Source: Syntrophomonadaceae bacterium
GTDB taxonomy: Bacteria > Bacillota > Dethiobacteria > DTU022
Direction of reading: 5' to 3'
DNA length: 11,510 nt
Assembly: GCA_003566935.1 (NCBI GenBank)
Contig: PXBM01000148.1
Span: 1 to 11,510 of the forward strand
The first letter of the stretch is position 1. Each line of letters begins with the position of its first letter. Positions 6,805 to 11,510 of the stretch are shown here, in pieces. The notes under the pieces were generated by a model. That model worked only from the letters and a program-made list of their open reading frames with translations, made no database searches and was not told the origin of the DNA. Both the position numbers and the translations under genes were made by a program.

Positions 6805-8106
6805 GTGGTAAAGGCGATGGATAAAGAGTCAGTAAAAATTGGATTAATAGGCAGCGGAACCATTGGTAGCGGAGTTTTGGATCTGTTCAGGAATAATGTT
6901 GAAAGAATCAGTGAAAAGATAGGTGTCACTCTTGTGCTGGAGAAGGTTGCGGACCGCGACCTTCCTAAACTGAGAGCACTGCAGCTGCCTGAAGAGTTAA
7001 TAACTACATCAGCAGAAGACATTTTACAGGAACCTGAAATAGATATTGTAATCGAGCTGATAGGTGGTATTGAGCCTGCCCGCAGCTTTATTGTCAGCGC
7101 CCTTGAGCATGGCAAATATGTGGTCACTGCTAATAAGGATTTAATGGCCACCCATGGTGATGAGCTGCTGGCCCTGGCCCGGGAAAAGGATCTGAATATC
7201 TTTTACGAAGCATCTGTCGGTGGAGGGATCCCCCTGATTCGCCCATTAAAGCAAAGCCTGGTATCTGACCGGATCCATCGCCTTGTCGGTATAGTTAACG
7301 GAACTACCAATTATATTTTCACCCGTATGTATCAGGATCAAATGAGTTTGGATGAGGCTTTAGCTGAAGCGCAAAAGCTTGGGTTTGCCGAACCCGATCC
7401 TTCCAGTGACATCGAGGGGCGTGATGCAGCTTATAAGCTAATCATTTTAAGCGGCCTGGCTTTTGGTAACAGCATTGATCCCGATCAGGTCTATGTTGAG
7501 GGTATAAAAGGGGTTACATATCAGGATATTGCTTACGCTAAGGAAATTGGTTATACTGTGAAGCTTCTTGCTATTGGCGAAAAACTGCCCGAGGGGCTTG
7601 CTTTAAGAGTACACCCAACCCTTGTTCCCGATAAACATCCCCTGGCATCAGTATTAAATGAATTCAACGCTATCTATATTGAAGGAGATGCTGTTGGAGA
7701 AGTAATGTTTTATGGTCCGGGTGCCGGGGCCAAGCCGACGGCAACTGCAGTTCTGGCCGATGTTGCTGAAGCTGCCCGCAGTATACGTTACCAGTGTGCT
7801 AACGGGATCATTGAGAAAACATACAGCAAAACATCATTTGTCCCAATTGATGATTTAATAACCAGTTTTTACCTTCGTTTTCTAGCCGATGACAGGCCCG
7901 GAGTTTTTGCTTCCCTGGCCGAAGCTTTTGGTGATGAAGAGGTTAGCCTGGACATGGTAATTCAGAAACGTCGTTATGGCAATACTGCAGAAATTGTCCT
8001 GGTAACTCATGATGTTAAAGAAAAAGCTTTTCAAAAAGCCTTGGCCAGAGTGCTGGATATACCGGAAATTAAACCAAATCCCAGTGTAATTCGATTGCTG
8101 GCCTGA
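6805..8106 (+). CDS. hom: Homoserine dehydrogenase with C-terminal ACT domain
   Basis: Reduces L-aspartate semialdehyde to homoserine with NAD(P)H, the branch point to threonine and methionine. The 433 aa show the Rossmann motif GLIGSGTIGSG (13-23), TANKDLMA (K111), EASVGGGIPLI, GIVNGTTNYI, and DIEGRDAAYK with D202 and K211 nine residues apart, as in the catalytic Asp/Lys pair of the family. Residues about 354-433 (LRFLADDRPGVFASLAEAF...) form an ACT domain, the usual site of threonine feedback inhibition. The start is uncertain: GTG 6805 has GGGA at 6797-6800 only 4 nt away, while ATG 6817 gives the more typical N-terminus but has a poor ribosome binding site. It begins 11 bp after the acyl-CoA dehydrogenase, so the two are co-transcribed. 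No thrB, thrC or aspartokinase is adjacent. Confidence 0.95.
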   Translation: MVKAMDKESVKIGLIGSGTIGSGVLDLFRNNVERISEKIGVTLVLEKVADRDLPKLRALQLPEELITTSAEDILQEPEIDIVIELIGGIEPARSFIVSALEHGKYVVTANKDLMATHGDELLALAREKDLNIFYEASVGGGIPLIRPLKQSLVSDRIHRLVGIVNGTTNYIFTRMYQDQMSLDEALAEAQKLGFAEPDPSSDIEGRDAAYKLIILSGLAFGNSIDPDQVYVEGIKGVTYQDIAYAKEIGYTVKLLAIGEKLPEGLALRVHPTLVPDKHPLASVLNEFNAIYIEGDAVGEVMFYGPGAGAKPTATAVLADVAEAARSIRYQCANGIIEKTYSKTSFVPIDDLITSFYLRFLADDRPGVFASLAEAFGDEEVSLDMVIQKRRYGNTAEIVLVTHDVKEKAFQKALARVLDIPEIKPNPSVIRLLA

Positions 8107-8158
8107 GGCTAAACTGTTGTATTTTTCATACCCGCACTTTATGCTCGCTTCAGTTTTA

Positions 8159-8181
8159 TTCAGCAGACTGTGCAGGTACAA
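8159..8181 (+). repeat. Intergenic 23-bp repeat, copy 3
   Basis: This copy starts TTCAGCAGA, ends CAGGTACAA and has CTGTG between. It lies in the 103-bp gap between hom and alr, ending 28 bp before the alr start. It is preceded by CGCTTCAGTTTTA (8147-8159), shared with the region before copy 2. Same orientation as the other copies. Confidence 0.75.
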
Positions 8182-8209
8182 ATTGTTCAAGAATTGACAG
8201 GGTGAAGCG

Positions 8210-9403
8210 ATGAAATCAACACTATCAGCCCGGCCGGCCTGGGCTGAAATAAACCTCGATCACATTGCCCATAATATCGGGTTGTTCAGAAAGCAGATCG
8301 GTCCTGTAACGGGGGTTATGGCGGTAGTTAAAGCCGATGGTTACGGGCATGGGGCAAGAAAAGTTGCCGAAACAGCACTCCAGGCAGGAGCTTCAAGCCT
8401 GGCTGTTGCATTTATAGATGAAGCAGTTGATTTAAGGCAGGCAGGGATTAAAGCCCCGATCCAGATTCTTGGTTATACCGATCCCTCTTTTTTTTCAAAA
8501 CTAACTCAATATAATTTAACCCCAACGATTTTTGGGCTGGATACTGCAGAGCAGTTTTCCAGCCAGGCCCGGCAGCACAAGTTTGTGCTACCGGTTCATA
8601 TTAAAGTTGATACAGGTATGGGGCGGGTAGGTTTGCTGCCAGAAGAAGCTCTTGAAGTAATCACCAGGGTTGCTCTCCTGGATGGGTTGAAAATTGAAGG
8701 GATTTTTACGCACCTGGCTGCTGCCGAGGAAAGTGATAAATCTTATACTGCTGAACAACTTGTACTTTTCAACAGGATCCTTGATGGCTGCCTGGAAAGG
8801 GGCATCTCATTTCCCCTGATTCATGCGGCCAACAGCGCTGCTGCGCTGAATCACCCTTCATCCCGCTTTAATATTATACGACTGGGCCTTTCTATGTATG
8901 GGCATTACCCAGCTCCTGAAATGCAGGAAATTGAACCGAAGCTTAAACCTGCGCTTTCTTTTAAAAGCAGAGTCATCCTGGTAAAAAAAATTCCTGCGGG
9001 AAGAGCTATCAGCTATGGTTGTACTTATCACACCAGCCGGGAAAGCCTGATCGCGACCATTCCGGTTGGCTATGCCGATGGTTACAGCAGGCTGCTATCA
9101 AATAAGGGGCAGGTTTTAATCCGGGGCTGCCGTGTTCCTGTAGTTGGGACTGTCTGTATGGATCAAATGATGGTTGATGTAACGGATGTGCCGGGAGTGC
9201 GTCTTAATGATGAAGTGGTCCTCTATGGCAGACAGGGCTTTGAAGAAATAAAGGTGGAAGAAGCTGCTGAGCTGATTGGCACAATCAACTATGAGCTGCT
9301 TTGTGCTGTTAGCAAGAGAGTGCCGCGTTATTATTTCAAAGACAACAAGTTATCATCAATCTCCGATATCTTTGACCAGGAGCCTGTCCGTTCCGATCGC
9401 TGA
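8210..9403 (+). CDS. alr: Alanine racemase
   Basis: This PLP enzyme interconverts L- and D-alanine and supplies D-Ala for peptidoglycan; it is cytosolic and usually a dimer. The 397 aa show the PLP motif AVVKADGYGHGA with Schiff-base Lys41, HIKVDTGMGRVGL, FTHLAAAEE, RLGLSMYG, the second catalytic motif AISYGCTY with Tyr269, IPVGYADGYSR and VGTVCMDQMMVDVT. An N-terminal TIM barrel and a C-terminal beta domain are both complete. The ATG at 8210 follows AGGGTGA (8199-8205) with short spacing. The family normally ends near SKRVPRYY, so the last 20 or so residues are an extension; they are the part that overlaps the minus-strand gene. It ends in tandem stops TGA TAA (9401-9406). Repeat copy 3 separates it from hom, so it may be read through from hom or have its own undetected promoter. 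Confidence 0.95.
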   Translation: MKSTLSARPAWAEINLDHIAHNIGLFRKQIGPVTGVMAVVKADGYGHGARKVAETALQAGASSLAVAFIDEAVDLRQAGIKAPIQILGYTDPSFFSKLTQYNLTPTIFGLDTAEQFSSQARQHKFVLPVHIKVDTGMGRVGLLPEEALEVITRVALLDGLKIEGIFTHLAAAEESDKSYTAEQLVLFNRILDGCLERGISFPLIHAANSAAALNHPSSRFNIIRLGLSMYGHYPAPEMQEIEPKLKPALSFKSRVILVKKIPAGRAISYGCTYHTSRESLIATIPVGYADGYSRLLSNKGQVLIRGCRVPVVGTVCMDQMMVDVTDVPGVRLNDEVVLYGRQGFEEIKVEEAAELIGTINYELLCAVSKRVPRYYFKDNKLSSISDIFDQEPVRSDR

Positions 9404-10549
9404 TAAATCAAGAGCCTGGTTAAACCAAAGGGAATTATTCATTAAGGCTGCTATTTGAGATGGAAGAGTTGAAGAAGCCAGGATTGAGCGGGCATGCAGT
9501 AAAGCTGCACCAGGCAAAGTTTTGATAAATGCGAAATAAAAATATTTCCTGAATAAAGGGTTATATATTTCTGCCGCCGTAACCTGGCTATCGATCTCAG
9601 CCATGGATTTCAGAATTGCAGATATTGCCAGGTGGGCGCTTTTAAAAGAGTTATATAAACCTTCCCCGGAAAATGGTTCTACCAGCCCCGCTGCATCTCC
9701 GATAGCAATGGAATTATAGTTGGCATTTTTCTTCAAAGGTCCCAGAAATGGCAGCGGCCAGGAATTTAGTTTGCCCTGTTCCCTGTTTCCCTTGGCTTCA
9801 GAGGGAAACAACTTATTGTAAGCCCTGGCTAAATATTTTCTTCCAGCTAGCCCTCCAACACCGTGATTAGCCCAGTCCGAGCCGCTAAAAGACCAGCCCA
9901 TTCCACCAAGGAAAGGGAGGGGATAGAACTTAAGGATTCCTGTTTCAGCAACGGGTGATTTCAAGTTAATTATTTTCGATAAACCCCATCCGCAAAAACG
10001 GTGTTTGCCGGATAACCCGACTTGATCTGCATTGTTGCTATTTGCACCATCGGCAATAATTAAATAGCTCGCAAAGATATTAACATCTTCATTCTTTGTG
10101 GTTTTAAATAGATATAGATCTTTATTATTGCCATCAGGTTTGACTGTTTGCACCGACTCTACAGTTTCGTTTTCTTTTAATTTAACGCCAGTTCTAACAG
10201 CATATTCAGCCAGCAGCTGATCCAGCTTATCTCTTTTTAGTACAAGGCCCAGGCGGGTTTTACTGTTATAAGTATGAGGGGTTCTATTTTTTATAACGCT
10301 GATTTGGTATACAGGTTGAGACTGCAGGGAGAGAAGTTCAAGATCATGCGGAAGTAAAGAAATTGCCCGGCTCGAAATAAAACCGCCGCATATTTTGGTA
10401 CGGGGGTGTTTTTTTTGTTCAAACATAATAACAGAAAGACCTGCCCTGGCTGCCAGGGCAGCAGCAAGTGAACCGGCAGGTCCAGCCCCAATTATTGCCA
10501 GATCGTACACCTTATCTGGACACTCACTACTGGTAGATAGTCTGTCCAT
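9356..10549 (-). CDS. Geranylgeranyl reductase family FAD-dependent oxidoreductase
   Basis: This flavoprotein of the geranylgeranyl reductase / p-hydroxybenzoate hydroxylase-like superfamily is likely to reduce double bonds in an isoprenoid chain of a lipid or quinone; the true substrate is unknown. The 397 aa show the dinucleotide-binding GAGPAG (21-26) with Glu44 at the end of the second strand, KICGG around Cys54, a PLPFLGGMGWSFSG segment like the aromatic GYxWxFP motif of the family, and the second FAD motif AIGDAAGLVEPFSGEGL (Gly284-Asp285). No membrane segment is obvious. The ATG at 10549 follows GGGAG (10564-10560) with about 10-nt spacing. It is single on the minus strand, divergent from gatC and convergent with alr, and its last 48 bp overlap the alr 3' end. 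The general fold is sure; the substrate is not. Confidence 0.87.
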   Translation of the reverse strand: MDRLSTSSECPDKVYDLAIIGAGPAGSLAAALAARAGLSVIMFEQKKHPRTKICGGFISSRAISLLPHDLELLSLQSQPVYQISVIKNRTPHTYNSKTRLGLVLKRDKLDQLLAEYAVRTGVKLKENETVESVQTVKPDGNNKDLYLFKTTKNEDVNIFASYLIIADGANSNNADQVGLSGKHRFCGWGLSKIINLKSPVAETGILKFYPLPFLGGMGWSFSGSDWANHGVGGLAGRKYLARAYNKLFPSEAKGNREQGKLNSWPLPFLGPLKKNANYNSIAIGDAAGLVEPFSGEGLYNSFKSAHLAISAILKSMAEIDSQVTAAEIYNPLFRKYFYFAFIKTLPGAALLHARSILASSTLPSQIAALMNNSLWFNQALDLSAIGTDRLLVKDIGD

Positions 10550-10601
10550 TAAATGATGACTCCCAAGAATTGCTTTGTTACTACCCAGCCTAAACAGTTA
10601 C

Positions 10602-10610
10602 ATTATAACA
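10602..10610 (-). promoter_or_regulatory. Extended -10 promoter for the geranylgeranyl reductase-family gene
   Basis: On the minus strand TGT immediately precedes a perfect TATAAT (10607-10602), an extended -10 arrangement. No good -35 is seen, as is common for such promoters. Transcription would start near 10595, about 45 nt upstream of the ATG. Confidence 0.5.
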
Positions 10611-10640
10611 CAGCAATAATGGTTTAATTGTTTTATGTCC

Positions 10641-10669
10641 TTGACTGAATACGACAGATGGATTAAAAT
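10641..10669 (+). promoter_or_regulatory. Sigma-A-type promoter for the gatCA(B) leader
   Basis: TTGACT (10641-10646) and TAAAAT (10664-10669) are separated by exactly 17 bp, each with one mismatch to consensus. Transcription would start near 10676, giving a leader of about 170 nt before gatC that contains the hairpin at 10781-10814. Confidence 0.65.
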
Positions 10670-10780
10670 ATTTTTGTGATATCAATGCAATATTTAAGAG
10701 CGAGAAGTATAAATCAGCGGTGCAAAACAGGGATAACCAGAGAGTTCCTGCCATATCAGCTAGGTTCAATATAATTAGCA

Positions 10781-10814
10781 AAACCGGCTCAGGGAAGCCG
10801 GTTTATTATTTTTT
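10781..10814 (+). terminator. Intrinsic terminator in the gatC leader (possible attenuator)
   Basis: AAACCGGCT (10781-10789) pairs perfectly over 9 bp with AGCCGGTTT (10796-10804), with a 6-nt CAGGGA loop and a T-rich tail to 10814. It points in the plus direction only; the minus-strand side has no T-tract. No gene precedes it on this strand after alr, whose end is 1.4 kb away, and it lies 31 bp before the gatC start and downstream of the promoter at 10641-10669. It therefore looks like a premature terminator controlling gatC, or else a barrier to antisense readthrough from alr. Confidence 0.75.
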
Positions 10815-10844
10815 CGTAATTTTTATAGGGAGGCATTAGGACAA

Positions 10845-11168
10845 ATGTCTATTGATTTCAGTAAAGAAGTTGACTATGTTGCCCGCCTGGCCAGACTTAA
10901 GCTTAAGCCAGAAGAAAAAGAAATTATGGCCGGACAATTAAGTGATATCCTTGATACTGCTCGTAAAGTCCAGGAAATTGATACAACCGGAGTTGAACCA
11001 ACTTCACATGTAATAGATTTACCGACAGTGCTGCGTGATGATGAAACCGGATCATCTTTGACCTTAAGCCGGGTTTTGCAAAATGCTCCTATACGCCAAC
11101 AGGATTACTTTAAAGTTCCAAGTATTAAAGCTAAAGATAATGGAATTAATGCGGGAAAAGAGGCATAA
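10845..11168 (+). CDS. gatC: Asp-tRNA(Asn)/Glu-tRNA(Gln) amidotransferase subunit C
   Basis: GatC is the small subunit of the GatCAB complex and stabilises GatA-GatB. The complex converts Glu-tRNA(Gln) (and Asp-tRNA(Asn)) to the amidated forms in bacteria lacking the matching synthetase. The 107 aa carry the family pattern VARLARLKLKPEEKE, QLSDILDTARKVQEIDTTGVEPTSH, and a C-terminal LRDDE. It is about ten residues longer than the common 95-100 aa through a polar tail. The ATG at 10845 has GGGAGG (10828-10833) 11 nt away and AGGA (10838-10841) 3 nt away. gatA starts one base after its stop, so the two are translationally coupled. Expression is probably governed by the upstream promoter and terminator hairpin. 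Confidence 0.94.
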   Translation: MSIDFSKEVDYVARLARLKLKPEEKEIMAGQLSDILDTARKVQEIDTTGVEPTSHVIDLPTVLRDDETGSSLTLSRVLQNAPIRQQDYFKVPSIKAKDNGINAGKEA

Positions 11169-11169
11169 A

Positions 11170-11510
11170 ATGAAATTATTTCAAAAAAATGCTGCCGAAT
11201 TAAGTAGTATGCTTCAGAAAAGTGAAGTTAGTGCTGTTGAAGTGGTGCAAAGTTTTCTCGATCGGATAGAGCTGCTTGAACCTCATTTAAAAGCATTTAT
11301 AACCCATACTCCTGCGATGGCTCTTCAGACCGCAAGTGAGGTTGACAGCCGTCGCAATAATGGAGAAAAGCTTCATCCCCTGGCTGGAGTACCGGTAGCC
11401 ATAAAAGATAATATTACCACACAAGGTTTGAGGACAACCTGTGCCTCCCATATTCTTGAAAGTTACATTCCACCTTATGACGCATCTGTGATTACTGCCT
11501 TAAAAAGGGC
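11170..11510 (+). CDS. gatA: Asp-tRNA(Asn)/Glu-tRNA(Gln) amidotransferase subunit A (5' part)
   Basis: GatA is the amidase subunit that hydrolyses glutamine to supply ammonia for tRNA-dependent transamidation. The frame runs open from ATG 11170 to the window edge, 113 full codons of an expected 480-490. It shows the amidase-signature N-terminus: AAELSSMLQKSEVSAVEVV, LAGVPVAIKDNI with Lys79 (the expected position of the first catalytic Lys of the Ser-cisSer-Lys triad), and TCASHILESYIPPYDA. The serine motif lies beyond the edge. AGAGG (11159-11163) gives 6-nt spacing to the ATG. It is separated from gatC by one base; gatB would be expected next. Confidence 0.95.
   Translation, partial: MKLFQKNAAELSSMLQKSEVSAVEVVQSFLDRIELLEPHLKAFITHTPAMALQTASEVDSRRNNGEKLHPLAGVPVAIKDNITTQGLRTTCASHILESYIPPYDASVITALKR

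Noticed and set aside
9417..9427. TGGTTAAACCA palindrome after alr as a terminator
   Set aside because: Five-base arms with a single central base and no T-tract; it lies inside the minus-strand gene.
10586..10602. Possible fourth copy of the 23-bp repeat (ends ACAGTTACA)
   Set aside because: Only the last nine bases match well; the first half fits only with gaps and the CGCTTCAG leader is absent.
10590..10781. 63-codon minus-strand ORF in the gatC upstream region
   Set aside because: No ribosome binding site, no recognisable motif, and it overlaps both predicted promoters.
10676..10814. T-box riboswitch upstream of gatC
   Set aside because: AGGGATAACC at 10729-10738 vaguely recalls the T-box sequence, but the conserved AGGGTGGNACCGCG is absent and the leader is too short for a full stem I.

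Overview
The window looks like ordinary chromosome from a Gram-positive, Clostridia-type Firmicute. This is an inference from gene content (GatCAB amidotransferase genes, a C_GCAxxG_C_C family redox protein, the holA/rpsT neighbourhood), strong purine-rich Shine-Dalgarno sites, TTG and GTG starts, and moderate GC. Nothing in the sequence fixes a genus. I see no rRNA, tRNA, CRISPR array, transposase or phage gene.

Layout. Positions 1-3248 (+) hold the tail of an unidentified gene, a TrkH-type potassium transporter, holA (DNA polymerase III delta subunit) and a cysteine-rich C_GCAxxG_C_C protein whose first codons contain two perfect DnaA boxes. A hairpin terminator at 3339-3380 separates these from rpsT (ribosomal protein S20), which runs on the minus strand from a TTG start and has a clear sigma-A-type promoter. 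From 3953 to 8106 (+) a tight cluster encodes the bifunctional NAD(P)HX repair enzyme (nnr), an acyl-CoA dehydrogenase and homoserine dehydrogenase (hom). After a 103-bp gap comes alanine racemase (alr). Its 3' end overlaps, tail to tail, a minus-strand geranylgeranyl-reductase-family flavoprotein. A 295-bp divergent region at 10550-10844 then leads to gatC and the first part of gatA, which runs off the window.

The genes are mostly housekeeping: K+ uptake, replication clamp loading, translation, cofactor repair, threonine/methionine precursor synthesis, D-alanine for the cell wall, and amidation of mischarged Glu-tRNA(Gln)/Asp-tRNA(Asn). The shared operon of nnr, acd and hom does not define an obvious single pathway.

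The most interesting signals are outside the reading frames or hidden in them. (1) A 23-bp repeat occurs three times, always intergenic and in the same orientation, before a terminator, before nnr and before alr; two copies flank rpsT. (2) Two consensus DnaA boxes lie 18 bp apart at the start of the gene after holA. (3) A promoter plus an intrinsic terminator sit upstream of gatC with no gene between them, suggesting a transcription attenuator for gatCAB. (4) The acyl-CoA dehydrogenase lacks the usual catalytic Glu but carries one at the alternative isovaleryl/long-chain position.
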